Positions 1 to 8,261 are shown, counted from the first letter of the stretch. The stretch is 21,858 bases of DNA from JAVZCJ01 sp964532175 (GCA_964532175.1 CAZHGP010000025.1:1-21858); one strand, 5' to 3'. Translations and numbers: made by a program. The notes: a model not told the origin generated them from the letters alone.

Positions 1-77
1 GAAATTATTAAAGATTTTTAGGTTTTAGCAATGAGAAGAAACGCCCTGGCCGGGACTTGAACCCGGGACCCCGCGGG

Positions 78-89
78 TTCTGCAATACT
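78..89 (-). other. tRNA-Asp intron at 37/38 (12 nt)
   Basis: The 12-nt insertion follows G37 of the anticodon loop. Exon bases 32-35 (CTGT) pair with intron GCAG. The bulges are CG^A at the 5' site and AA^C at the 3' site. This is the canonical BHB arrangement, although the intron loop is minimal (5 nt). Confidence 0.85.
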
Positions 90-105
90 CGACAGCCGCG
101 GATAC

Positions 106-120
106 CTCGGCAATTTTTTT
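106..120 (-). other. probable D-loop intron of tRNA-Asp (about 15 nt)
   Basis: The D loop is 24 nt long and contains an A8 tract. A normal D loop would be 9-10 nt, so 14-15 nt are extra. The flanking CGG...CCG can pair. The exact ends are inferred from the tRNA model, because no strict BHB could be drawn. Confidence 0.55.
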
Positions 121-166
121 TACCGGTCTATACTACCAGGGCTTTAAAATTAATTTTTTATTCTTA

Positions 167-177
167 CCTATAAATTT
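167..177 (-). promoter_or_regulatory. TATA box for tRNA-Asp
   Basis: On the minus strand the sequence AAATTTATAGG is centred about 30 nt upstream of the tRNA 5' end. The whole region 143-305 between the two divergent tRNAs is AT-rich and holds no gene. Confidence 0.45.
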
Positions 178-319
178 TTAAATTCTAAATTTTTTATTTA
201 AAAAATAAGAAAAATATGAAATAAAAATTTTAACACTTACTTTAATTTTCATACTTTTAAAAGAATTTTTTTATTTAAGTTTTTATTAATATTTTCTTAT
301 AAAAAGGGCCCGTAGCTCA

Positions 320-340
320 GAACCCAAAAAAGGGTGAGGA
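320..340 (+). other. tRNA-Lys intron 1, D loop (19-21 nt)
   Basis: The insertion sits in the D loop. CTCA (316-319) pairs with TGAG (335-338), and CCC (323-325) with GGG (332-334), around an A6 loop. The tRNA model favours 21 nt (D loop AGCCAGGATA). Strict BHB cutting (GA^A and GA^G) would give 19 nt (322-340). The outer helix is weak, so the boundary is uncertain. Confidence 0.7.
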
Positions 341-358
341 GCCAGGATAGAGCACCGG

Positions 359-377
359 AGCATAAAAAAGCGGTGAA
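359..377 (+). other. tRNA-Lys intron 2, anticodon stem 30/31 (19 nt)
   Basis: A complete BHB can be drawn: outer helix AGAG (349-352 region)/CTTT (379-382), central helix CACC (353-356)/GGTG (372-375), bulges GG^A (357-359) and AA^G (376-378), and a short GC/GC inner helix. The predicted cuts leave CCGG joined to G378, which completes the anticodon stem. Confidence 0.85.
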
Positions 378-384
378 GCTTTTA

Positions 385-399
385 GCTAAAAAGGAAGCC
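385..399 (+). other. tRNA-Lys intron 3, canonical 37/38 (15 nt)
   Basis: Exon CTTT (379-382) pairs with intron GAAG (394-397). The bulges are TA^G (383-385) and CC^A (398-400). The inner CT/AG closes an A4 loop. This is the canonical archaeal anticodon-loop intron, and it is unusually short. Confidence 0.88.
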
Positions 400-405
400 A
401 CCCGG

Positions 406-433
406 AAGGAAGTATTATTTACTTCCTGGGTAA
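406..433 (+). other. tRNA-Lys intron 4, variable loop (28 nt)
   Basis: The inner helix AGGAAGTA/TACTTCCT (8 bp) closes a TTATT loop. The central helix is ACCC (400-403)/GGGT (428-431). The bulges are GG^A (404-406) and AA^G (432-434). The outer helix GCC (397-399)/GGT (435-437) partly uses bases of intron 3. The cuts join CCCGG to a normal GGGTC variable loop. Confidence 0.88.
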
Positions 434-521
434 GGGTCGCGGGTTCAACTCCCGTCGGGCCCGTCATTTTCTTAAAAATTATATGTTATTTTTTGAAAAC
501 TTTATTAATTGCCCTTTTTAG

Positions 522-530
522 TTTTTTAAA
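522..530 (+). promoter_or_regulatory. TATA box for the rpoH-rpoB-rpoA operon
   Basis: The TTTTTTAAA tract predicts transcription starting near 551. That lies downstream of the upstream in-frame TTG at 537 and just before the Shine-Dalgarno GGAGGG (552-557). It therefore supports the rpoH start at 567. Confidence 0.4.
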
Positions 531-566
531 CCGTACTTGACTTTTTTATTCGGAGGGAAAATTATT

Positions 567-851
567 TTGAAAAAGAGCGAATCTTCTAGAAAGAGTAAAA
601 AATCTACCCCTCCTCTTAATATTTTAGAGCATATTTATGTTCCTAAACATGAGATTTTATCTAAAGAAGAAGCTGAAGCTTTATTAAAAAAATATAATAT
701 TACTCCTTCTCAACTTCCTTCAATTCTTATATCAGATCCTGTTATTAAAGCTATTGGAGCTAAAGTTGGTGATATTATTAAGATTACTCGCCCATCTGAA
801 ACTAGTGGTGTATCTGTTTATTATAGGTGTGTGGTGAAAGATGCAACCTAA
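567..851 (+). CDS. rpoH: DNA-directed RNA polymerase subunit H (Rpo5)
   Basis: This is the archaeal homologue of the C-terminal domain of eukaryotic Rpb5, a small subunit at the jaw of RNA polymerase. The family core runs from NILEHIYVPKHEIL through LLKKYNITPSQLP, ISDPVIKAIGAKVGDIIKITRPSETSG to the end. The chosen start is a TTG nine bases after a strong Shine-Dalgarno GGAGGG (552-557). The frame stays open back to another TTG at 537, but that one would place the Shine-Dalgarno inside the gene and lies upstream of the likely transcription start. The product is 94 aa, slightly longer than usual because of a Lys/Ser-rich N-terminal tail. It overlaps rpoB by 11 nt and is the first gene of the cluster, as in other archaea. 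Confidence 0.95.
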   Translation: MKKSESSRKSKKSTPPLNILEHIYVPKHEILSKEEAEALLKKYNITPSQLPSILISDPVIKAIGAKVGDIIKITRPSETSGVSVYYRCVVKDAT

Positions 852-3800
852 AGAGAATAATGAAGAATCTTTTAGCCAAGAAGATTTATGGGAATTAGCT
901 AAAGCATATATTGAAGAAATCGGATTAGTTCAACATCATTTAAGGTCTTATAATGCTTTTATAGAAAAAGGATTACAATCTTTAATAAATTCATTAGGCG
1001 ATTTAGAAGTTAAAACAAAGTACGGTTCTATTACTTTAAAATTTGGAGCTGTTGAAGTTGGAGAACCAAGAGTAGTTGAAATAGATGGTACTATTCATCC
1101 AATTTTCCCATCTGAAGCTAGACTTAGAAATTTAACATATGCAGCTCCAATATATGTTTATATGAGTTTATATTTTGGAGGTAAACTTCTTTCAAGCGAA
1201 AAAATAGAAGTTGGAATTATTCCTGTAATGCTTCGTTCAAATATTTGTTTATTATCCCGTTTATCTCCTGAGGAACTTGAAAAAGTTGGGGAAGATCCTC
1301 TTGATCCTGGTGGTTATTTCATAATTAATGGTTCTGAAAGGGTCTTAACTGCTTTTGAAGATCTTGCTCCTAATAAAGTTATTATTACTGAAAAAGAAAC
1401 GAGTTCTGGAAAAGAATACATTGCAGCAATCCTTTCTGCTTCTCATGGTAGACAAGCAAGAGTTGAAGTGAGATATAAACCAGGTTCTGGTATTAGAGTA
1501 TTTTTCTCAAATATTTATAAAGGTATTCCAGCAATCATAATGCTTAGAGCTTTAGGTCTTACATCTGATAAAGATATCGCTGAACTTATTTCTCAAAGAG
1601 AGGATATTCAAGCATTACTTGAACCATCTTTTGATGAAGCAGAAGGAATTGAAACACAAAAAGATGCTATTAAATATATTGGTAATAGAGTTGCTTTTGG
1701 ATATGCTGAAGAATATAGAATACTTAGAGCTGAAAATTTGCTTGATTCTGTTTTCTTATTACATTTAGGTACAAATAAACATAGTCGCCAAAATAAGGCA
1801 ATTTTCTTATGCGAAATGATTTCTCAACTTCTCGAAACAAGCATTGGTATTAGAAAACCAAGTGATAAAGATCATTATTCAAATAAACGTTTAAAGCTTG
1901 CAGGTGCTTTACTAGAAGAACTTTATAGAGCTGCTTTTACTAAATTACTTCATGAAATCCGTTATCATCTTGAACGTATGCCTGTTATAAGGCAACCAAT
2001 AACCGTTTCAACTTTTGTAAGACCAGGAGTTATATCAGATTTTGTTAAACATGCTTTTGCTACAGGAAATTGGCCTGGTGGAAGAGTTGGTGTTACACAA
2101 CTTCTAAATAGAACAAACTATATTGCAACCTTAAGCCATTTAAGAAGAGTTCAATCTCCTCTTAGTAGAAGCCAACCACATTTTGAAGCAAGAGATTTAC
2201 ATGGTACTCATTGGGGTAGACTTTGTCCAAACGAAACACCTGAAGGAGCAAATTGTGGTCTTGTTAAAAATTTAGCTTTATCAGCTGAATTTTCTTCTAA
2301 AGCAAATATTGAAAAACTAATTGAAAGCCTTCCAATGCTTGGAATGATACCAATAAGTGAAGCATTTTCTAAGAAAAAATATACGCTATCTAAAATATTC
2401 TTAGATGGACAACTTATTGGTTTTCATTCTAATCCTATTCAATTAGTTAATCAATTAAGAACATTAAGAAGAAGAGGAGAATTGGATCATAATATAAACA
2501 TTTCTTTCCATACAGAGAATAATGAAGTTTGGATATGGAGTGATGAAGGAAGAGTTAGAAGGCCTCTTTTAATAATTGAAAAAGGGAAATTAAAACTTAC
2601 TAAAGAACATCTTGAATCTATTAAAAAAGGATTATTAAAATTTAGCGATTTAGTTTCTATGGGTATTGTTGAATTTTTAGATGCAGAAGAGGAAGAAAAT
2701 GCTCTTGTAGCAATTACACCTGATAAAATAAATGCTGAAACTACACATTTAGAGATTTGTCCATATTTAATGCTTGGATTGGTTGTTTCAATAATACCTT
2801 TTGCAGAACATAATCAATCTCCTCGTAATACTTATGAAGGTGCAATGGCTAAGCAAGCTTTAGGTGTTTTCTCCACAAGTTATTCTATAAGAACTGATTC
2901 TCGTTTCCATATAATGCATTATCCACAAAAGCCTTTAGTAACTACAAAAGCATCTAAATTTGCTGGACTAGATATTCGTCCAATAGGTCAAAACTTTGTT
3001 GTTGCAATACTTTCTTATCAAGGCTATAACATGGAAGATGCAGTAATACTTAATAAATCAGCTGTAGAACGTGGTCTTGCATTAACTACTTCTTATAGAT
3101 TATATGAAGCTGAAGCTAGACAATATCTTGGCGGGCAAAAGGATAAGTTCTGTATTCCTGATCCAAGTGTTAGAGGCTATAGAGGAGAACAATTCTATAA
3201 AGTATTGGATGAAGATGGTTTAGCTCATATAGAATCTCAAATCACAGGTGGAGCAGTTGTAATAGGTAGAGTTAGTCCTCCAAGATTTATTGAAGAATAT
3301 CAAAAAATTGTTTCTAAACCTCCTATTTGGCGTGATTCTTCAGAAACTGTTAGATTAACTGAAGGTGGAGTTGTAGATAATGTTTTTATTACAACAAATG
3401 AGGAAGGTAATAAAATCGTAAAAGCAAGAATTAGGACTCTTTGTTTTCCAGAAATAGGTGATAAGTTTTCTTCTCGTCATGGACAAAAAGGAGTTGTTGG
3501 AATGCTTTTCCCACAAGAAGATATGCCTTATACAGAAAGTGGAATTGTTCCAGATTTAATAATAAATCCTCATGCTTTTCCATCTAGAATGACTTTAGGT
3601 CAACTTTTTGAAAGCATAGCTGGCAAAGTAGCTTGTATTTCAGGTAAAGTAATAGATGGAACACCTTTCTTTAAGCATTCAATTCAAGATTTACAAAAAG
3701 AACTTCAAGAATTGGGCTTTCAATATTCTGGAAAAGAAGTAATGTATGATGGAATAACTGGTAAAAAATATGAAGTAGATATTTTCATTGGAGTTGTTTA

Positions 3801-4194
3801 TTATCAAAGACTTCATCATCTTGTAAGAGATAAAATACATGCAAGAGCTAGAGGACAAGTTCAAATGTTAACTAGGCAACCTACAGAAGGTAGAGCAAGA
3901 GGTGGAGGACTAAAATTTGGAGAAATGGAAAGAGATTGCTTAATTGCTTATGGAGCTTCATTCCTTCTTTTAGATAGACTTTTAGAACAATCAGATTTCT
4001 ATACAGCTTATTTCTGTGAAAATTGTGGTTATCCAGCTTACTATGATTTGAAACAAGAGAAATATGTTTGTAGAATATGTGGGAAAAATGCTAAGATTTC
4101 TCCAGTTTCAATGTCTTATGCATTTTATCTCTTATTAAATGAAATGATGAGTATGTGCATTTCTCCTAAAGTAAGTTTATCGGAGGAATTTTAA
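841..4194 (+). CDS. rpoB: DNA-directed RNA polymerase subunit B (Rpo2), unsplit
   Basis: This is the second-largest RNA polymerase subunit, homologous to Rpb2 and bacterial beta. At 1117 aa it is the complete, unsplit form; many euryarchaea have B'' and B' as two genes. Visible signatures are the fork-loop segment HWGRLCPNETPEGANCGLVKN, the GYNMEDAVILNKSAVERG block near residue 728, GDKFSSRHGQKGVVG, and the switch/clamp region INPHAFPSRMTLGQL. Near residue 1059 begins a C-terminal zinc site (CENCG...CRICG). The ATG overlaps the end of rpoH, with GGTGA just upstream as ribosome binding site, which indicates coupled translation. The stop is one base from the rpoA start. Confidence 0.98.
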   Translation: MQPKENNEESFSQEDLWELAKAYIEEIGLVQHHLRSYNAFIEKGLQSLINSLGDLEVKTKYGSITLKFGAVEVGEPRVVEIDGTIHPIFPSEARLRNLTYAAPIYVYMSLYFGGKLLSSEKIEVGIIPVMLRSNICLLSRLSPEELEKVGEDPLDPGGYFIINGSERVLTAFEDLAPNKVIITEKETSSGKEYIAAILSASHGRQARVEVRYKPGSGIRVFFSNIYKGIPAIIMLRALGLTSDKDIAELISQREDIQALLEPSFDEAEGIETQKDAIKYIGNRVAFGYAEEYRILRAENLLDSVFLLHLGTNKHSRQNKAIFLCEMISQLLETSIGIRKPSDKDHYSNKRLKLAGALLEELYRAAFTKLLHEIRYHLERMPVIRQPITVSTFVRPGVISDFVKHAFATGNWPGGRVGVTQLLNRTNYIATLSHLRRVQSPLSRSQPHFEARDLHGTHWGRLCPNETPEGANCGLVKNLALSAEFSSKANIEKLIESLPMLGMIPISEAFSKKKYTLSKIFLDGQLIGFHSNPIQLVNQLRTLRRRGELDHNINISFHTENNEVWIWSDEGRVRRPLLIIEKGKLKLTKEHLESIKKGLLKFSDLVSMGIVEFLDAEEEENALVAITPDKINAETTHLEICPYLMLGLVVSIIPFAEHNQSPRNTYEGAMAKQALGVFSTSYSIRTDSRFHIMHYPQKPLVTTKASKFAGLDIRPIGQNFVVAILSYQGYNMEDAVILNKSAVERGLALTTSYRLYEAEARQYLGGQKDKFCIPDPSVRGYRGEQFYKVLDEDGLAHIESQITGGAVVIGRVSPPRFIEEYQKIVSKPPIWRDSSETVRLTEGGVVDNVFITTNEEGNKIVKARIRTLCFPEIGDKFSSRHGQKGVVGMLFPQEDMPYTESGIVPDLIINPHAFPSRMTLGQLFESIAGKVACISGKVIDGTPFFKHSIQDLQKELQELGFQYSGKEVMYDGITGKKYEVDIFIGVVYYQRLHHLVRDKIHARARGQVQMLTRQPTEGRARGGGLKFGEMERDCLIAYGASFLLLDRLLEQSDFYTAYFCENCGYPAYYDLKQEKYVCRICGKNAKISPVSMSYAFYLLLNEMMSMCISPKVSLSEEF

Positions 4195-4195
4195 A

Positions 4196-7100
4196 ATGAG
4201 TTATAAAAAAGCTATTTCAAAAATAAAATTTGGAATACTTTCTCCAGAAATTATTAGAAAGCTCTCTGTTGCTGAAATACAAACACCAGATACTTATGAT
4301 GAGGATGGAGTACCTATTCCAACAGGTGTTATGGATCCAAGACTTGGTACACTTGAACCAGGTCAAAGATGTCAAACATGTGGAAATACTTATCTTGGAT
4401 GTCCAGGTCATTTTGGCCATATAGAGCTACCTACACCAGTAATACATGTAGGTTTTGCAAAAACTATTTTAACACTTTTAAGAGCTACATGTAGAAGTTG
4501 TGGAAGAATATTATTAACTGATGAAGAAATAAAAGATTATAAAGAAAAATTAAAGCAATATGAAGAAGGCGGAATAGCTTCAAGACAAATATATTATAAA
4601 ATAATCCAAAAAGCAATCTCAATGAATAATTGTCCACATTGTGGTGAAAAACAATATAAAGTTGAATTAGAAAAACCTACAACTTTTAAAGAGCAAACAG
4701 AATATGGTACAGTAAAATTAAGTCCAAGCATTGTTAGAGCTCGTCTTGAAAGAATTCCAGATGAAGATCTTATACTTCTAGATATAGATCCAAAAGATGC
4801 TAGACCTGAATGGATGGTTATTACAGTTCTTCCAGTTCCACCTGTTTATGTTAGACCATCCATTACTTTAGAATCTGGATATCGTTCAGAAGATGATTTA
4901 ACACATAAACTTGTTGATATTATAAGAGTAGCTCAACGTTTAAAGGAAAGTATAAGTGCTGGTTCCCCATCACCTATAATAGCTGAATTATCAGATTTAT
5001 TACAATACCATGTAACAACTTACATAAATAATGAAGCACTTGGGATTTCTCCATCAAGACATAGATCTGGTAGAATTTTAAAAACTCTTGCTCAAAGACT
5101 TAAAGGGAAAGAAGGGCGATTTAGACTTAATCTTTCGGGTAAGAGAGTAGATTTTTCTTCTAGAACAGTTATTTCACCTGATCCAAATTTAAGTATAAAT
5201 GAAGTTGGTGTACCTTTAGAAGTTGCTAAACAATTAACTGTTCCTGAAAAAGTAACATCATGGAATATTGAAAAAATGAGGGAATATGTTAGAAATGGTC
5301 CTGATAAATACCCTGGAGCAAGATATATAATTAGACCTGATGGTAAAAGGATAAGGCTTAAGTATATTTCTAATCTTGAAGAATTAGCTAATGCTTTAGA
5401 ACCTGGATTTATAGTTGAAAGACATTTAATAGATGGTGATGTAGTTTTATTTAATAGGCAACCATCTTTACATAGAATGTCAATAATGGCTCATTTAGTT
5501 AAAGTTCTACCTTATAGAACATTTAGACTTAATTTGACAGTATGTCCTCCTTATAATGCTGATTTTGATGGAGATGAAATGAACTTACATGTTCCTCAAA
5601 GTGAAGAAGCTCAAGTAGAAGCCAGATTCCTTTTACTTGTTCAAAATAATATCATCTCACCAAGATATGGAGCTCCAATCATAGGAGCTATAAGAGACTT
5701 TCTAACTTCAGCATATTTATTAACCAAGAAAGATACTTTTTTAAGTAAAGATGAAGTTTCAGCTTTATGCGCATCTATAAATTATGATGGAGAACTTCCT
5801 GAACCTATAATAAAATCTCCTGAACCTAAATGGAGTGGAAAACAAATATTCAGTTTATTACTTCCTAAAGATTTTAATCATGAATTAGAATCATCATTTG
5901 AAGATGAAAAACAAGTAATTATTAAGAATGGACAATTGATTTCAGGAGTATTGGATAGAAATTCTATTGGTATAGAAAAAGCAAATAGTATACTTCATGT
6001 ACTTGCTAAAGAATATGGTCCAGCTTATGTGAAGGAATTCCTTGACAAACTGTGTAGATTATTAAACACTTTCATTACTTTAAAAGGTTTTACTTTCTCA
6101 CTTAATGATTTACAAATTCCAGAAAAAGCCTATGAAGAAATTAAGAATATTCTTAATGAAATGGATCAAGAATATCAAAAAATAGTATCAATTTATAAAG
6201 ATTATGAAAAGTTATTCGAATCAAATGTATTATCTATTGTTTCTAAAGCAAGAAGTAAAGCTGGAAAAATTGTAAGATCTGTAATATCACCATTAAGTTC
6301 TGCATTAATAATGGCTAAAACAGGAGCAAGAGGTACTTCATTAAATATAGATCAAATGATTGCAACCGTTGGGCAACAGTCTGTTAGAAGAGAAAGGATA
6401 AAGCGTGGATTTGATGGAAGAGTTCTTCCATTCTTTATAAAAGGAGATTCTTCTATAGCTGCAAAAGGATTTGTTTATAATAGTTTTATAAAAGGTTTAG
6501 ACCCCATAGAATTCTTCTTCCATGCAGCAGGTGGAAGAGATGGATTAGTAGATACTGCTGTAAGAACTCAACAAAGCGGGTATATGCAAAGGAGATTAAT
6601 AAATGCTCTTGAATCTCTTTATGTGGAATATGATGGAACTGTTAGAATTGCTGAAGATAAAAGGATAGTTCAATTCCAATATGGAGAAGATGGCATAGAT
6701 CCAAGTAAAACATACCATGGTAAACCTATAAACTTTGAAATTTTAATAAGAAAAACGCTTGAAAAATTCCCTGATGAAAAACCAATTCCTAAGAATTTAA
6801 TAGAATCTAAAATAGAAGAAATTAAAAATCTTTTACCGCAATCTATAATAGATGAATTAAGAAAAAATATTTTAAAAACGAAAATTGGTGAAAATGCTTT
6901 AAATGAAATTATTAATTCTGTTTTAAATATTTATGAAAATTCTAAAGCTGAACCTGGAGATGCTGTTGGAATAATTACTGCTCAATCAATTGGTGAACCT
7001 AGCACACAGCTCACATTAAGAACTTTCCATTTTGCAGGTGTAATGGAAAGAAGTATATTACTTGGTTTGCCTCGTTTAATAGAAATCGTAGATGCTAGAA

Positions 7101-7957
7101 GAGTGCCCTCAACTCCAGCAATGACAATTTATTTAGATGAAAAAATTAAATTTGATGAAAAGAAAGCTGAAAAGATATCTAAAAGAATATTATATACAAC
7201 TTTTTCAGATATAACTTCAGAATCTAGTATACATTTAGGTAAAAAGGCAATCATATTAAAACTTGATATTAATGCGATAAAGAATTTTGGTGTTACATTG
7301 AAAGATATGAAAGAAGCTTTAAAAGAAAATAAATTTGAATTAAAAGGTAAAATACTTTATATTTATTCTTCTGAAGAGGATATATCGGCTTTACAAAAAA
7401 TTAGGGACAAAATTTTACATCTTAAATTAAAAGGAATAAAAGGGATTACTCGCACAATCGTGAAAAAAGAAGATAATGAATATGTAATACTTACTGAAGG
7501 ATCAAATTTAAAAGAAGTTATGAATTTTCCAGGGGTAGATCCAAAAAGGGTAATAACTAATAATATACATGAGATAGCTGAAGTTTTAGGTATAGAAGCT
7601 GCTAGAACAGCAATAGTAAAGGAAGCTAAGTCTGTCTTGAAAGAGCAAGGAATAGATGTTGATGTAAGACATTTATTATTATTAGCTGATATGATGACTC
7701 TTAGTGGTAAAGTTCAACAAGTTGGTAGACATGGTGTGATAAAGCTTAAATCAAGCGTATTAGCTAGAGCTGCATTTGAAGTAAGTACTCAAACACTTTT
7801 AGATGCTGCTGTTAAAGGAGAAATCGATAATCTAAAAGGGAATGTTGAAAGAATACTTATAGGTAAAGAAATACCAGTAGGAACAGGAACAGTATCTCTT
7901 TTAATGAAATTAAGTAATTTAAATAATAGAAATATGGCTGGTAAAAATGGATCTTAG
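4196..7957 (+). CDS. rpoA: DNA-directed RNA polymerase subunit A, fused A'-A''
   Basis: This is the largest, catalytic subunit of RNA polymerase. At 1253 aa it contains both parts that most archaea encode as separate A' and A'' genes. The N-terminal zinc sites CQTCG...CPGHFGH and CRSCG...CPHCG are followed by the catalytic loop NADFDGDEMN (three metal-binding Asp at about 456, 458 and 460). The bridge helix GGRDGLVDTAVRT follows near residue 777. The A''-specific part starts around residue 900 with GDAVGIITAQSIGEPSTQLTLRTFH and ends near the C terminus. There is no stop codon or start-like break at the usual A'/A'' junction. A Shine-Dalgarno GGAGGA precedes the ATG. The end overlaps rpl30e by 11 nt. 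Confidence 0.97.
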   Translation: MSYKKAISKIKFGILSPEIIRKLSVAEIQTPDTYDEDGVPIPTGVMDPRLGTLEPGQRCQTCGNTYLGCPGHFGHIELPTPVIHVGFAKTILTLLRATCRSCGRILLTDEEIKDYKEKLKQYEEGGIASRQIYYKIIQKAISMNNCPHCGEKQYKVELEKPTTFKEQTEYGTVKLSPSIVRARLERIPDEDLILLDIDPKDARPEWMVITVLPVPPVYVRPSITLESGYRSEDDLTHKLVDIIRVAQRLKESISAGSPSPIIAELSDLLQYHVTTYINNEALGISPSRHRSGRILKTLAQRLKGKEGRFRLNLSGKRVDFSSRTVISPDPNLSINEVGVPLEVAKQLTVPEKVTSWNIEKMREYVRNGPDKYPGARYIIRPDGKRIRLKYISNLEELANALEPGFIVERHLIDGDVVLFNRQPSLHRMSIMAHLVKVLPYRTFRLNLTVCPPYNADFDGDEMNLHVPQSEEAQVEARFLLLVQNNIISPRYGAPIIGAIRDFLTSAYLLTKKDTFLSKDEVSALCASINYDGELPEPIIKSPEPKWSGKQIFSLLLPKDFNHELESSFEDEKQVIIKNGQLISGVLDRNSIGIEKANSILHVLAKEYGPAYVKEFLDKLCRLLNTFITLKGFTFSLNDLQIPEKAYEEIKNILNEMDQEYQKIVSIYKDYEKLFESNVLSIVSKARSKAGKIVRSVISPLSSALIMAKTGARGTSLNIDQMIATVGQQSVRRERIKRGFDGRVLPFFIKGDSSIAAKGFVYNSFIKGLDPIEFFFHAAGGRDGLVDTAVRTQQSGYMQRRLINALESLYVEYDGTVRIAEDKRIVQFQYGEDGIDPSKTYHGKPINFEILIRKTLEKFPDEKPIPKNLIESKIEEIKNLLPQSIIDELRKNILKTKIGENALNEIINSVLNIYENSKAEPGDAVGIITAQSIGEPSTQLTLRTFHFAGVMERSILLGLPRLIEIVDARRVPSTPAMTIYLDEKIKFDEKKAEKISKRILYTTFSDITSESSIHLGKKAIILKLDINAIKNFGVTLKDMKEALKENKFELKGKILYIYSSEEDISALQKIRDKILHLKLKGIKGITRTIVKKEDNEYVILTEGSNLKEVMNFPGVDPKRVITNNIHEIAEVLGIEAARTAIVKEAKSVLKEQGIDVDVRHLLLLADMMTLSGKVQQVGRHGVIKLKSSVLARAAFEVSTQTLLDAAVKGEIDNLKGNVERILIGKEIPVGTGTVSLLMKLSNLNNRNMAGKNGS

Positions 7958-8261
7958 GAAAGAATTGAAAATAGTTCAAACAACTGGTAAAATGATTTTA
8001 GGATTTAGAAGATCTCTTAAATCTATTTTTCAAAAAAAGGCTAAAATTGTTTTAGTAGCAAATAATTGCCCAGAAAATCTTTTAATAGATTTAATTTCTG
8101 CATCTAAAGTATCCAATATACCTGTATTAAAAACAGAATTATCTTCAACAGAATTTGGAGCTATACTTAATAAACCTTTTTCAATAAGTGTTTTAGCAAT
8201 AATAGATGAAGGAGAATCAAATATATTGGAGGCTTCGACTGAAATTGAACGAAGGACTTAA
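7947..8261 (+). CDS. rpl30e: 50S ribosomal protein L30e
   Basis: This is a ribosomal protein of the L7Ae/L30e fold, which binds kinked RNA in the large subunit. The 104-aa length and the pattern MDLRKELKIVQTTGKMILGFRRSLK, followed by KIVLVANNCPENL and IPVLKTELSSTEFGAILNKPFSISVLAIIDEG, are typical of the archaeal family. Its place between the RNA polymerase A gene and the NusA-like gene is the normal archaeal order. It overlaps rpoA by 11 nt, and its 3' end contains the ribosome binding site and start of the next gene. Confidence 0.95.
   Translation: MDLRKELKIVQTTGKMILGFRRSLKSIFQKKAKIVLVANNCPENLLIDLISASKVSNIPVLKTELSSTEFGAILNKPFSISVLAIIDEGESNILEASTEIERRT
8228..8232 (+). promoter_or_regulatory. 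Shine-Dalgarno deciding the NusA-like start
   Basis: A GGAGG inside the 3' end of rpl30e lies 12 nt before TTG 8245 and 6 nt before CTG 8239. It lies downstream of the in-frame ATG at 8206, which argues against that start. Confidence 0.55.

Larger units (their letters stand above)
42..142 (-). tRNA. tRNA-Asp (GUC) with two introns
   Basis: Read on the minus strand, the acceptor stem GCCCTGG (142-136) pairs with CCAGGGC (49-43), followed by discriminator G at 42, as expected for Asp. The D stem is GTAT/GTAT. The anticodon stem is CGCGG (100-96) with CCGCG (76-72). The loop CTGTCG plus C38 gives anticodon GTC. The variable loop is GGGTC and the T arm CCGGG-TTCAAGT-CCCGG. Two insertions interrupt the gene: a 12-nt intron at the canonical 37/38 site and an extra stretch of about 15 nt in the D loop. 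Removing both leaves about 74 nt. The stems are very GC-rich compared with the surrounding sequence. The 3' CCA is not encoded. The gene is divergent from tRNA-Lys. Confidence 0.93.
306..463 (+). tRNA. tRNA-Lys (UUU) with four introns
   Basis: The acceptor GGGCCCG (306-312) pairs with CGGGCCC (456-462), followed by discriminator G463. The D stem is GCTC (315-318)/GAGC (350-353). The T arm is GCGGG-TTCAACT-CCCGT (439-455). The middle of the tRNA is only recoverable by removing several insertions: A26 and CCGG (354-358), G31 (378), CTTTTA (379-384, anticodon TTT at 381-383), A38 and CCCGG (400-405), then variable loop GGGTC (434-438). This gives a perfect anticodon stem CCGGG/CCCGG and a mature tRNA of about 75 nt from a 158-nt gene. 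Introns lie in the D loop, inside the anticodon stem (30/31), at 37/38, and at the start of the variable loop. Confidence 0.9.

Noticed and set aside
306..463. Reading the tRNA-Lys region as a tRNA-Trp or tRNA-Arg
   Set aside because: A CCA triplet occurs at 398-400, but only the CTTTTA loop (anticodon TTT) yields a fully paired anticodon stem with BHB-consistent joins.
334..540. Open frame of 68 codons on plus
   Set aside because: It runs through tRNA-Lys and its introns and has no protein-like features.
537..566. Upstream TTG start for rpoH
   Set aside because: It would put the Shine-Dalgarno inside the gene and lies upstream of the predicted transcription start.
8206..8244. ATG start for the NusA-like gene
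   Set aside because: It overlaps rpl30e by 56 nt, adds residues foreign to the family, and lies before the Shine-Dalgarno.
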